Assembly: GCA_903927345.1 (NCBI GenBank)
Contig: CAIYMO010000033.1
Span: forward strand, 124,001-188,000
DNA from: an uncultured Armatimonadota bacterium
Lineage (GTDB): Bacteria > Armatimonadota > Fimbriimonadia > Fimbriimonadales > Fimbriimonadaceae
DNA length: 64,000 nucleotides
Direction of reading: 5' to 3'
Shown: positions 8,338 through 16,892 of the stretch, piece after piece
How the letters are laid out: every line of letters begins with the position of its first letter
Numbering within the stretch: position 1 is the first letter of the stretch
Translations under genes and position numbers: made by a program
Notes under the pieces: generated by a model
The model's input: only the letters and a program-made list of their open reading frames with translations
Told to the model about the DNA's origin: nothing
The model's database searches: none

Positions 8338-9555
8338 TCACTTCACGAGAGTTGCTGAGTTAAGAATTGGGACGAGAATAGCTAGAACGACGAAACCAAC
8401 GAAAACGCCCATAAAAAGAACGATCATTGGTTCAACCATCGACGTAGCGCGTCGAAGGCCGTTGTCCACTTCAAAGTCGAGTGCATCCGAGACACGGGTG
8501 AGCATCTTGGGGAGGTCACCGGTTTCTTCACCGACCGCGACCATGTGTGTCAGAACGGCAGGGAATGCTCCGGTGTCGCGCATTGCTTCCGCAATGGGCC
8601 GACCTTCCCGGACGGAGTCGCGAACATCGACGGCTGAGCGGCGGAAGACGCGGTTGCCAGCGGCGATACCCGCAAGTTCCAACGCGTCGAGGATCTGCAC
8701 ACCACCAAAGACAAGAGTTCCGAGAACTCGAGCAAAGCGTGAGACTGTCGCTTTTTGAACAATCTTTCCAATCAACGGGATCTTGAGCATGACCCGGTCG
8801 CGAATTTCTGCACCAGCGTCAGTTGCTACCCAGATTCGGTAGAGAACGACGGTACCCACGATGCCACCGACGATAAGCAACCAGTTCGTGGAAAGGAACG
8901 CTCCGGAAGCCATCAGCAGCTTGGTTGGAGTGGGGAGCTTGTCTCCTTGGGCGGCAAAAGTGTCGCTGAGTTTGGGGATAACGAAGGTGAGAATAAAGAT
9001 GACAACCATCACCGCGGTTCCGGCGAGGATGGAGGGATAGACCATGGCAGAGGCGATGGTGCTTCGTCGGGCGACTTCTTTCTCCTGGAACTCGGAGAGC
9101 CGCGCCGCGACTTCGGCGAATTGACCGGAAGCTTCACCAGCTTGGAGTGTGGATGTAAACACATCCGGGAAAATCTTCGGGTACTTCGAAAGAGCGGCAG
9201 AGACGGAGGCGCCTCCTCGAACATCTTCCAGAGCCGCTTCGGCGACTTCGGTCAGGTATTGGTTTTCAGACTGTTCGGCAACGACTTGGAGAACTCGGTC
9301 GAGGGGCAGCCCGGCATCGGCAAGGTCAGCCATCCGGCGGGAGAACATTGCGAGATCAGCTCGGCTCGGCTTCCCGCGGGTCTTCTTTTCTTCTCCGCCG
9401 CCAAATCCGGCGCGCGCCGCTTGCTCGTTGAGATCAAGTAAGAAACTGCCTGAGGAGGTGAGTTGCATGACCGCCGCCTCGCGGGTATTTGCTTCCACAA
9501 ATCCGCTTCGACGCTGCCCGGAAGGTTCCAGGACGGTAAACGCGTAAGTCGCCAA
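8338..9555 (-). CDS. gspF: Type II secretion inner-membrane platform protein GspF
   Basis: A 405-aa polytopic platform protein with two T2SSF domains (about residues 70-195 and 270-395) and three predicted membrane segments (near 170-190, 215-240 and 375-400). The fragments LQAGEASGQFAEV and VAVGEETGDLPKML are the paired family signatures. The start is a TTG at 9555 with GGAGG eight bases upstream; the gspE stop codon is immediately adjacent. It anchors GspE and the pseudopilus base in the inner membrane. Confidence 0.94.
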   Translation of the reverse strand: MATYAFTVLEPSGQRRSGFVEANTREAAVMQLTSSGSFLLDLNEQAARAGFGGGEEKKTRGKPSRADLAMFSRRMADLADAGLPLDRVLQVVAEQSENQYLTEVAEAALEDVRGGASVSAALSKYPKIFPDVFTSTLQAGEASGQFAEVAARLSEFQEKEVARRSTIASAMVYPSILAGTAVMVVIFILTFVIPKLSDTFAAQGDKLPTPTKLLMASGAFLSTNWLLIVGGIVGTVVLYRIWVATDAGAEIRDRVMLKIPLIGKIVQKATVSRFARVLGTLVFGGVQILDALELAGIAAGNRVFRRSAVDVRDSVREGRPIAEAMRDTGAFPAVLTHMVAVGEETGDLPKMLTRVSDALDFEVDNGLRRATSMVEPMIVLFMGVFVGFVVLAILVPILNSATLVK

Positions 9556-11109
9556 TTAAAGCTCCTCCCTCTGACAGACACGCAAGACTTCGTTCGGTGT
9601 AGTTTTCCCGGAGAGGACGTTGAGCTTTCCGTCGCTGAGGAGCGGACGGAGTCCCTGGTTTTTGACGGCGTAGGCCTTGATTTCGTTTGCCGACTTGCGC
9701 TCGACGACCATCTTCTTCAGAGCTTCGTCCATGACAAACAGCTCATAGAGACCTTGTCGACCCTTGTAGCCGGAACCATTACACTTTTCGCAGCCAACGC
9801 CGCGTTTGAAGTTTGCCGTCTTAAGGTCTTCCTTGGTAATTCCAAGTGCTTCGATGAACTCAACGCTCGGTGGCTCGCAAGGCTGGGAGCAGAATGGGCA
9901 GTTACGTCGGACAAGCCGCTGGGCAACGACGCCGAGTAGGGAAGAAGAAACGAGGAACGGTTCCACGCCCATATCCAGAAGTCGGGTGACGGCGCCTGGC
10001 GCGTCGTTGGTGTGGAGGGTTGAGAAGACAAGGTGACCCGTGAGCGATGCGTGAATAGCGATTTCTGCCGTTTCAAGGTCACGGATTTCACCAACCATGA
10101 TGACGTCGGGGTCTTGTCGGACGATGGAGCGAAGTCCAGCGGCGAAGGTGAGCCCGATGTTTGAGCGGACCTGCATCTGGCCGATTCCGGAGACCTGGTA
10201 TTCGACAGGGTCTTCAACGGTAAGAATGTTGGTAGTCGGACTCCAGATTTCGCTGAGCGATGCGTAAAGCGTGGTGGATTTTCCTGCACCAGTCGGTCCC
10301 GTAGCGAGGATGATGCCGTAGGGCTGGCTAATAACCTTTCGGTATCGCTCAAGAACGTCTGGAGCGACCCCCAGTTCCTCAAGCCCCATCATTGCGGTGC
10401 CTTTGTCAAGAATACGCATAACCGCACGCTCGCCGTAAACGGTGGGGAGAATCGAGACACGAACGTCGATCTGGCGACCAGCGATCGTGATCTTGATGCG
10501 GCCATCCTGGGGAAGTCGGCGCTCAGCGATGTTCATTTCGCCAAGAATCTTGATACGAGAGACCAGCGCTGCGTGCATTCGCTTTGGTGGCTTCATCGCT
10601 TCGTGGAGCATGCCGTCAACACGGAATCTGACTTTGACGTCTTTCTCGTATGGTTCGATGTGGATGTCCGAGGCTCCGTCGCGTACCGCCTGGGCGAAGA
10701 GCAAGTTGACCATCTGGACAACTGCCGTTTCGCCCGCCATCTTCTGGAGGTCGGCAAGATCTGTGACATCGTCACCATCAGCAACAGTATCCGCGTCGTT
10801 TGCGCCGGAAACTTGGCTCAGAATTCGCTCAAGAAAAATTTCTTCAATTTTTTCTTTTAGCTCGGCCGGATCGGTTAGAACGGGCTCAACCTCGGTTTGA
10901 AGGAGAACCTCAAGGTCGGAGACCGCGGGGAGGGACGCGAGTGACCCAATCGCGACGAGCATCTTACCATTGGCACGTTCTAGCGGAAGAACTTGGTTCT
11001 TTAGAGCGAATTCTCCGGGAATCAACTCGATGAGCTCGGTATCAAGCCGTCGCCCTTCGAGGCGGATCTGCTCAAAGGGCATAGGGCTTGAATCTGTGGT
11101 GGCACTCAT
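9556..11109 (-). CDS. gspE: Type II secretion / pilus assembly ATPase GspE (PilB family)
   Basis: A cytoplasmic secretion ATPase of 517 aa from the chosen start. It has an N-terminal MshEN-like domain, a Walker A motif (GPTGAGKST, about residue 271), an Asp box, a Walker B region (DPDVIMVGEIRD) and a His box. A tetracysteine zinc site (CPFCSQPC, later CEKCNGSG) sits in the C-terminal part. The frame stays open to an ATG at 11145, but that adds a hydrophobic stretch (IALFLTVP) out of place in a soluble ATPase, so 11109 is preferred; neither has a good ribosome site. It heads the operon and powers pseudopilus extension. Confidence 0.93.
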   Translation of the reverse strand: MSATTDSSPMPFEQIRLEGRRLDTELIELIPGEFALKNQVLPLERANGKMLVAIGSLASLPAVSDLEVLLQTEVEPVLTDPAELKEKIEEIFLERILSQVSGANDADTVADGDDVTDLADLQKMAGETAVVQMVNLLFAQAVRDGASDIHIEPYEKDVKVRFRVDGMLHEAMKPPKRMHAALVSRIKILGEMNIAERRLPQDGRIKITIAGRQIDVRVSILPTVYGERAVMRILDKGTAMMGLEELGVAPDVLERYRKVISQPYGIILATGPTGAGKSTTLYASLSEIWSPTTNILTVEDPVEYQVSGIGQMQVRSNIGLTFAAGLRSIVRQDPDVIMVGEIRDLETAEIAIHASLTGHLVFSTLHTNDAPGAVTRLLDMGVEPFLVSSSLLGVVAQRLVRRNCPFCSQPCEPPSVEFIEALGITKEDLKTANFKRGVGCEKCNGSGYKGRQGLYELFVMDEALKKMVVERKSANEIKAYAVKNQGLRPLLSDGKLNVLSGKTTPNEVLRVCQREEL

Positions 11110-11191
11110 CGGAACAGTTAAGAATAACGCAATGACCATGCCCATTGTTCGCCAGATATCAAATGAAATCAGAACAGTGCCAGATTGGGAC

Positions 11192-11203
11192 TAAAATAGA
11201 TTC
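11192..11203 (+). promoter_or_regulatory. Putative -10 element of a leaderless transcript
   Basis: TAAAAT at 11192-11197 lies six bases before the GTG start at 11204, so the transcript would begin at or next to the start codon. No Shine-Dalgarno sequence is present. The -35 region is not recognisable. Confidence 0.4.
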
Positions 11204-12487
11204 GTGAATTGCTTTGCTAAGCTGGCTTTTGGGCTAGGGGTTCTCCTGCCAGGAAGTTGCCTGGCCGTCGAAGATGAGGCAATTTATTGGAATAACATCG
11301 GTCTGCGGATTGTTAAGTCGGCGATGATTCCGCCCCCGTTGATCGCGCGCAATTTGGCAATCTCTTCTATCGCCCAGTTTGATGCCTCCGCTGCGGTTCG
11401 GCGTACGCGCGTTTCCTATATCTATCGAGGAATGACCGACGAAGTCGGCGTTCCCGAGGACGCGGCAATATCGGCTGCGGCTTACTACGCCCTCAAAGGC
11501 GCTTTTCCTGAGCAAGCGCATATTGCTGAAGAGGCGTGGCGTCGTCGGCTACCCGAACTCCGCAAGAAGAAGCATTGGTATGAAGCGAAGCGGATCGGCG
11601 AAGAGGCTGCTCGGGCGATTCTTCGTGCACGCGCAGATGACGGATCAAAGGATTCCCAATACACTGATCCCGGTGGGACTGAGATTGGTCAGTGGCGCCC
11701 AGTCAAGATTCTCGAGGAGCCAGATCTCAAGCGGTTCGAACCAAGTGTGTTGCCTGGCTGGAAGTACGTCCGACCGTTTGCCATTCCCGATTCGAGGTTG
11801 TGTTGGCCCGAGGGTTCGATTAAGATGGACGGCCCCGAGTACGCCGAAGCTGTTGAAGAAGTCCGCTTGCTAGGTGGGCGAAATAGTACGATTCGCACAC
11901 CAGAACAAACCCTTATTGCTCAGTTCTGGCAAGGTCAGGGCGGAACGTTGACTCCGGTCGGTCAGTGGAACGACCTCGCTACGCGAGCTGCAGTAAAAGA
12001 AAAGCGAACCTTGCATCAGAACTTGGTGATGTATGCGGTTCTGAACGTTGCACTCGCTGATGCCGGCATCTCATCGTGGGATTTCAAGTATGCAACCAGA
12101 ATGTGGCGCCCACAAACTGCGATTCGCGAAGCAGATAAAGACGATAACCCGGGGACCCAGGTTGATTCGACTTGGCGAAGTCTGATCGTCACTCCGAACC
12201 ATCCGTCATGTGTGAGCGGTCATAGCGCCTTCTCAGCTGCGGGTGCAGAAGTTCTTAAGGCATGCTTCGGTCGGGATGACCTGGAGATCGTTGTTGCCAG
12301 CGACAGCACGAAGAACTGGCAAACCCGAACAATCCATGGCTTCACGAATACAGCTAAGGAGTGCGGAAGAAGCCGCATCTACGGAGGCATACACTTCGAA
12401 TTTGACAACACGATGGGGCAAGAACTCGGTAGTAAGGTCGCCAAGTTTGTCCTTTCGCAGCCTTGGGTCAAAGCATCTTTAGACTAG
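11204..12487 (+). CDS. Vanadium-dependent haloperoxidase-type protein (PAP2 superfamily), secreted
   Basis: A 427-aa protein with a signal peptide (about residues 1-21) and the vanadate/phosphate-binding motifs of vanadium haloperoxidases and PAP2 phosphatases. Motif one is K-x6-RP (KYATRMWRP), motif two is CVSGHSAFS, and motif three is SR-x5-H-x3-D (SRIYGGIHFEFD). The family oxidises halides with peroxide, but bacterial homologues can also be phosphatases, so the reaction is open. Its tandem downstream neighbour is a paralogue. The start is a GTG with an immediately preceding -10-like sequence; the gene is divergent from the secretion operon. Confidence 0.8.
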   Translation: MNCFAKLAFGLGVLLPGSCLAVEDEAIYWNNIGLRIVKSAMIPPPLIARNLAISSIAQFDASAAVRRTRVSYIYRGMTDEVGVPEDAAISAAAYYALKGAFPEQAHIAEEAWRRRLPELRKKKHWYEAKRIGEEAARAILRARADDGSKDSQYTDPGGTEIGQWRPVKILEEPDLKRFEPSVLPGWKYVRPFAIPDSRLCWPEGSIKMDGPEYAEAVEEVRLLGGRNSTIRTPEQTLIAQFWQGQGGTLTPVGQWNDLATRAAVKEKRTLHQNLVMYAVLNVALADAGISSWDFKYATRMWRPQTAIREADKDDNPGTQVDSTWRSLIVTPNHPSCVSGHSAFSAAGAEVLKACFGRDDLEIVVASDSTKNWQTRTIHGFTNTAKECGRSRIYGGIHFEFDNTMGQELGSKVAKFVLSQPWVKASLD

Positions 12488-12548
12488 GCGAGTGTCGTAG
12501 ATTTACGGGATTTTGACCGTATTAATCCCTGATTGCAGTTAGCGCCGC

Positions 12549-12583
12549 TCGACTGGCACGGCAGGTTTGATACGCTGGTCCTT
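12549..12583 (+). promoter_or_regulatory. Putative promoter of the PEP-CTERM haloperoxidase gene (leaderless)
   Basis: TCGACT at about 12549-12554 and TACGCT at 12571-12576 are 16 bp apart. The GTG start follows the -10 by seven bases, leaving no room for a ribosome-binding site. Confidence 0.4.
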
Positions 12584-13891
12584 GTGAAAATTGCATTTGC
12601 CCTTATTGGGTTGCTTGGGCTTGTACCGTTGGCTACGGCCGATGAGGCTACATTCTGGAATCAGCTTGCTTTGAAGGCCATTGAGCAAGCTGGTCAAGCG
12701 CCCCCAATGGTGGCAAGAAACTTGGCGATTGCCTCGATCGCCCAGGCGGATGCTGTGAACTCGATCAGCGGAGTGTTCCCCTCTTATGCATACTCCGGTT
12801 CGGCGCAGGTTTCAGGGGCATCAAAAGAGGCCGCCGTAGCTGCTGCCGCATACCAGTCCCTATCGGTTCTGTTTCCTAACCAGAAGTCAATGTTTGATGC
12901 GGCTTGGGCATCGCGAAGCGCAACGTTTGGCTCAACCGCTCAAGTGCAAGAGGGAATTCGCCTCGGAGCCGAAAGTGCACAGGCTATTCTTGTGATGCGT
13001 GCAACGGACGGCGCGGCTTCGGCCAACTACGTGTTTAATGGCTCCAACGATATTGGGTCTTGGCGCCCTACGGGACCAGCGTTTAAGCCAGGTGTGTTAC
13101 CGGGATGGGGCAACGTGACACCGTTCGTGATTCAAGCAGGAGCGCAGTTCCGCCCGGCGACCATTCTGCAGTTGACTAGCGACCAGTACGCGGATGCTTA
13201 CAACGAAGTCGCTACCTATGGGGCGATCAACAGCTCGTTACGGACCTCTGATATGACTCAGACCGTGGACTTTTGGGCCGCCAATGCCGGAACGGTGACA
13301 CCTCCCGGAATGTGGAACCAGATTGCCGCAAACGTTGGATCACAGCAGGGAAACTCGCTTGAAGATAATGTCCGCATGTTTGGCATGCTGAATGCAGCCT
13401 TGGCCGACGCCGGCATTGCTGGGTGGGACACGAAGTACGCCTACTCAATGTGGCGACCAGAGACCGCGATCGCTAATGGAGATTTGGACGGCAATAACGG
13501 GACGTCCGGCATCAACGGCTGGGCTCCGTACATGATTACCCCTAATCACCCGACGTGTGTTAGCGGACACTCGACATTCAGCTCGGCTGGGGCAACAGTG
13601 CTGGCGTCATTCTTCGGAACTGATCAAGTTCAATTCTCGCTCGAGAGTGCGGGATATACGCGCTCGTTCGATAGCTTGTTTGCCGCGGCAGAAGAGGCAG
13701 GGCAGAGCCGTATCTACGGTGGAATCCACTTCCAGTTTGATAACCAAATGGGATTATCGCTTGGAAGCCAGGTAGGCGCTGCCGTCGCACAAAATGGTCT
13801 GACTCCAACGCCAGAACCGGCGACGATTGCTGGCTTGGGGTTGGCGGTCGGGGCACTTCTGCGACGGCGTAAATCGAAGAACTCTCGCTAA
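12584..13891 (+). CDS. Vanadium-dependent haloperoxidase-type protein with PEP-CTERM anchor
   Basis: A 435-aa paralogue of the upstream gene with the same three motifs: KYAYSMWRP, CVSGHSTFS and SRIYGGIHFQFD. The start chosen is GTG 12584, giving a signal peptide (VKIAFALIGLLGLVPLATA); the frame is open to 12533, but that start would bury the signal peptide. The C-terminus is a PEP-CTERM tail: PTPEPATIAGLGLAVGALL followed by RRRKSK. Such tails are processed by an exosortase in bacteria that make exopolysaccharide. The upstream paralogue lacks this tail. A promoter-like TCGACT, 16-bp gap, TACGCT ends seven bases before the GTG. Confidence 0.82.
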   Translation: MKIAFALIGLLGLVPLATADEATFWNQLALKAIEQAGQAPPMVARNLAIASIAQADAVNSISGVFPSYAYSGSAQVSGASKEAAVAAAAYQSLSVLFPNQKSMFDAAWASRSATFGSTAQVQEGIRLGAESAQAILVMRATDGAASANYVFNGSNDIGSWRPTGPAFKPGVLPGWGNVTPFVIQAGAQFRPATILQLTSDQYADAYNEVATYGAINSSLRTSDMTQTVDFWAANAGTVTPPGMWNQIAANVGSQQGNSLEDNVRMFGMLNAALADAGIAGWDTKYAYSMWRPETAIANGDLDGNNGTSGINGWAPYMITPNHPTCVSGHSTFSSAGATVLASFFGTDQVQFSLESAGYTRSFDSLFAAAEEAGQSRIYGGIHFQFDNQMGLSLGSQVGAAVAQNGLTPTPEPATIAGLGLAVGALLRRRKSKNSR

Positions 13892-13954
13892 CTTAGTAGT
13901 CCGTGGGAGTGAGGTTATCGGCACTTTTCGAGCGCAGAACCTGTTGATTCAAGG

Positions 13955-14809
13955 GTGAACGCCCCCAAACTTAGTCGCCGACAGTTGCTTGTCGGCGGCA
14001 TTTCTACTCTGGTCGGCGCACCGCTTATCGAGGCGAATTGGGAGCCACTTCGGCTTGAGGCAATCCATCGTACGGTCCCCATTCGAGGGCTCGGCAAGGA
14101 GTTCTCGGGTTTCCGCATTGGCGTGATGAGTGACATCCACTGGGGAAACAAGATTAGCTGGGAATTTGTCCACCGGGCATCTCGCCTCCTTCTGGAGTTC
14201 AACCCCGACCTCATCGTTATTCCCGGCGATTTTGTTCATGGGAAGGGAGCTTGGACAAAAGGGAAGCCAACCTTTGATGGCGCGTTCGATTTGTTAAAGG
14301 CGCCCGAGGGTGTTGTTGGAGTTCTGGGCAATCATGACCACTGGGCGGGTGCAGATCATACTCGAAGAGCCATTGCGATCGAGACCAATGTTCGTCTGAT
14401 TGACAACGACGGCTTCGTCATTCAAAGAGGTTCGAACGCCCTAGCCGTGGGAGGGATCGGCGACCTATGGGAGGACCGCCAGGATTTGGAGTCTGCTTTC
14501 AGAAAGATGGATCGGGACGTCCCAAGGATTCTGCTTTCTCACAATCCTGACACTGCGGAGAGTCTGTCGACTCGGTCAGATGAGCGCGTTGATTTGCAGA
14601 TCAGCGGTCATACGCATGGTGGTCAAATCGTCATCCCTGGTGTGGTTGATTTTGCGCAGCGAGTCAGCAAGTACGGCTCGAAGTTCAATCGCGGACTGGT
14701 TGAGGGCGCACGTCATCGAGTATTCGTCTCAAAAGGTGTTGGACGACCCAACGGGCTGAGGCTCGGTGCGCTTCCGGATGTTGCTTGCCTTGAGCTGATC
14801 ACGGCTTGA
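13955..14809 (+). CDS. Metallophosphoesterase, YkuE-like, Tat-type signal
   Basis: A 284-aa calcineurin-like phosphoesterase. The N-terminus SRRQLLVGGISTLVGAP is a twin-arginine-type signal. Metal-binding motifs are in order: DIHWGN near residue 60, a GDF motif (IPGDFVHG), GNHDHW near 128-133, LLSHNPD and SGHTHGGQ. This is the layout of the YkuE subfamily, which includes enzymes acting on UDP-diacylglucosamine or other phosphoesters near the membrane. The natural substrate cannot be told. The start is a GTG without a clear ribosome-binding site. Confidence 0.87.
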   Translation: MNAPKLSRRQLLVGGISTLVGAPLIEANWEPLRLEAIHRTVPIRGLGKEFSGFRIGVMSDIHWGNKISWEFVHRASRLLLEFNPDLIVIPGDFVHGKGAWTKGKPTFDGAFDLLKAPEGVVGVLGNHDHWAGADHTRRAIAIETNVRLIDNDGFVIQRGSNALAVGGIGDLWEDRQDLESAFRKMDRDVPRILLSHNPDTAESLSTRSDERVDLQISGHTHGGQIVIPGVVDFAQRVSKYGSKFNRGLVEGARHRVFVSKGVGRPNGLRLGALPDVACLELITA

Positions 14810-14830
14810 TCGTTGATGTCAGATCAACGG

Positions 14831-14843
14831 TAAGATTCGCATC
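14831..14843 (+). promoter_or_regulatory. Putative -10 element of a leaderless sulfatase transcript
   Basis: TAAGAT at 14831-14836 precedes the GTG start of the sulfatase gene by seven bases. No Shine-Dalgarno sequence lies in between. Confidence 0.4.
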
Positions 14844-16217
14844 GTGCTCACGCTCGCTCTTGTCGCCACCCTCACCCCGAATATGATCGTCATCTTTGTT
14901 GACGACATGGGGATCGGCGATCTGAGTTGCTATGGGCAGAAGGCTTACAAGACTCCGAACTTAGACCAAATGGCAAGGGAGGGGGTTCGGATGACCGATT
15001 TTTATGTAGCTTCGCCCGCTTGCACTCCTTCGCGTGCGGCACTTCTCACGGGGTGCTATCCCGTTCGAGTTGGTCTGCCTCAAGTTATCAATCCCGATAG
15101 CAAAATTGGGCTGAACCCAGATGAAACGACGATCGCAGAAGTTGCCAAGTCGCGGGGATATCGGACCGCGATGTTTGGAAAGTGGCATCTTGGGGTAGGG
15201 GACCTCATGCCCCGCACGCACGGGTTTGACGAGTTCTATGGCATTCCTTACTCGCACGACATGTGGCCCCCCAACAAGAACGGGACTTGGCCACCGTTAT
15301 TCACGTTCAACAATGAAACCCAGGAGCGCGAAATCAAGACGCTCGATGATCAGTCAGAGCTCACGAATACTCTGACAGAGAAGACCCTCGATTTCATCTC
15401 GCGTAACCGGGCGAATCCGTTCTTCGTTTACCTTCCCCTGAATCAGCCCCATGTGCCAATTGCGCCTTCCAAGCGATTCGTAGGGAAGAGTAGAGCCGGA
15501 CTGTACGCTGACCAGATCTTAGAGATTGATGACAGCGTCGGAAGGATTCTGAGGCACTTGAAGAAGCTGAAGCTCGACCGAAACACCATGGTGATGTTCA
15601 GCTCGGATAACGGACCTTGGCTACCCTACGGAAACCACGCCGGTTCGGCTGGCGGTTTCCGAGAGGGAAAGGGGACAACATTCGAAGGTGGGTTCCGCGA
15701 ACCGGGAATCTTCTGGATGCCGGGCACCTTACCCGCCGGGAAGGTGCAGACCGAAATGGCGTCCACCATGGACATCCTCCCAACCTTCGCAACCCTCATT
15801 GGCGCGAAGCGGCCAGAAAAGGAGATTGACGGTCACAACATCCTCCCGTTGCTCAAATGCGAGGAGGGTGCGCGAACACCTTGGAAGTGGATGTACTACT
15901 ATTGGCCAGCCGAACTCCAAGCCGTGAGAAGTGGCGACTGGAAACTGCATGTTCCACACACTCACCGGCATCAGAATCAGCCCGCCGGTAAAGACGGGCG
16001 GCCGGCAGGTGAGTCGACGGAGAAACAGGAAATTGCTCTCTACAATCTGAAGGATGATCCAAGTGAGAAAATCAATGTCGCCGCACAAAATCCAAAGGTT
16101 GTCGCTCGGCTGATTCGGTTGCTTGAGATCGGGCGTCGGGAGTATGGTGATTCGGCAACCAAGACGATGGGATCAAAGATGCGCGCTCCGGGCGCTGTAA
16201 CTGGGACAAGGTTTTAA
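14844..16217 (+). CDS. Sulfatase (arylsulfatase family, Cys-type formylglycine site)
   Basis: A 457-aa secreted sulfatase. After a short hydrophobic N-terminus come the metal-binding residues VDDMGIGD and the sulfatase signature CTPSRAALLTG, with Cys60 the residue to be converted to formylglycine by a formylglycine-generating enzyme (not in this window). GKWHLG and SSDNGPW are further conserved motifs. It would remove sulfate esters from polysaccharide or other organic sulfate. A Gly/Lys-rich insertion near residues 375-395 (HRHQNQPAGKDGRPAG) precedes the C-terminal subdomain. GTG start, apparently leaderless. Confidence 0.9.
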   Translation: MLTLALVATLTPNMIVIFVDDMGIGDLSCYGQKAYKTPNLDQMAREGVRMTDFYVASPACTPSRAALLTGCYPVRVGLPQVINPDSKIGLNPDETTIAEVAKSRGYRTAMFGKWHLGVGDLMPRTHGFDEFYGIPYSHDMWPPNKNGTWPPLFTFNNETQEREIKTLDDQSELTNTLTEKTLDFISRNRANPFFVYLPLNQPHVPIAPSKRFVGKSRAGLYADQILEIDDSVGRILRHLKKLKLDRNTMVMFSSDNGPWLPYGNHAGSAGGFREGKGTTFEGGFREPGIFWMPGTLPAGKVQTEMASTMDILPTFATLIGAKRPEKEIDGHNILPLLKCEEGARTPWKWMYYYWPAELQAVRSGDWKLHVPHTHRHQNQPAGKDGRPAGESTEKQEIALYNLKDDPSEKINVAAQNPKVVARLIRLLEIGRREYGDSATKTMGSKMRAPGAVTGTRF

Positions 16218-16248
16218 CCCTTCAGCACAAAATGAAGACTTAATCTGT

Positions 16249-16261
16249 TAATGTTAGTGCA
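16249..16261 (+). promoter_or_regulatory. Putative -10 element of a leaderless transcript
   Basis: TAATGT at 16249-16254 is followed after seven bases by the ATG at 16262. No ribosome-binding site is visible. Confidence 0.35.
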
Positions 16262-16834
16262 ATGACCGCGATGTTTTGCTCGCTTATTGCATCACAGCTT
16301 CCGTTACCGAAAGACTATCGGGAGATGCAAACGGTCCTGGATGCCGTCCACGCGGCAGTCAAACAGGACCCATCCGATGGACGGTTTGGAATGTATCGGG
16401 TGACCTTGCCTCACCACACTCCGATGTCAAGGTCCACTCTGACCGGTGCCTACCATAATATCAAGGTTGGATACCGAACAGGAATCTTCGCCCGCTCAAC
16501 GAAGCCTCTTCTTGATAACAAGGAGCCGCTGCGCACGTCGTGGTACATGGGCGTCATCCCTACGGGCATCGTATCCTCCCAGAGGCAGTATGACAACCGA
16601 GAGTTAGACTCCGAAGTGATCGTGCCTGCCGTGCAGAAGTTGTTGTCGACCTCGAAAAAGGAGATGTTCGGGACGTACAAGACTTCGCCCGGCTGGATCT
16701 ATGAGGTTGCCGCCCGAAAAGTATTTTCAACGGGCCCGTCGTGCTTGAAACGCCACCAGCTTGATAAACCAACTGCGCCCATCGCAGTAATCGGCATCGC
16801 CCGAACGTACTGGCCGAAGACCAAATCCAAATGA
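16262..16834 (+). CDS. Hypothetical protein, possibly secreted
   Basis: A 190-aa protein that I do not recognise. The N-terminus (MTAMFCSLIASQLPLP) is weakly hydrophobic and could be a short signal peptide. The body is basic, with several Tyr and Lys-rich stretches and no known catalytic motif. It stands alone between the sulfatase gene and a strong terminator shared with tuf. A -10-like TAATGT seven bases before the ATG suggests its own leaderless transcript. Confidence 0.6.
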   Translation: MTAMFCSLIASQLPLPKDYREMQTVLDAVHAAVKQDPSDGRFGMYRVTLPHHTPMSRSTLTGAYHNIKVGYRTGIFARSTKPLLDNKEPLRTSWYMGVIPTGIVSSQRQYDNRELDSEVIVPAVQKLLSTSKKEMFGTYKTSPGWIYEVAARKVFSTGPSCLKRHQLDKPTAPIAVIGIARTYWPKTKSK

Positions 16835-16835
16835 T

Positions 16836-16875
16836 AATCGCCCCGAGTCATTTCTGACTCGGGGCGATTTGTTTT
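16836..16875. terminator. Bidirectional intrinsic terminator between hypothetical gene and tuf
   Basis: A perfect 15-bp stem (16836-16850 with 16855-16869) with a four-base loop. A T-rich tail follows on the plus strand and an A/T-rich flank serves the convergent tuf gene. Confidence 0.85.
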
Positions 16876-16892
16876 CCCTAACTCCGAAGAGC

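Noticed and set aside
11110-11145. N-terminal extension of GspE from ATG 11145
   Set aside because: It would add a hydrophobic segment not expected on a soluble secretion ATPase; kept only as an alternative start.
13944-13954. A possible leaderless -10 (TTGATT) before the metallophosphoesterase
   Set aside because: It lacks the A at position two that is present in the other examples, and the spacing is short.
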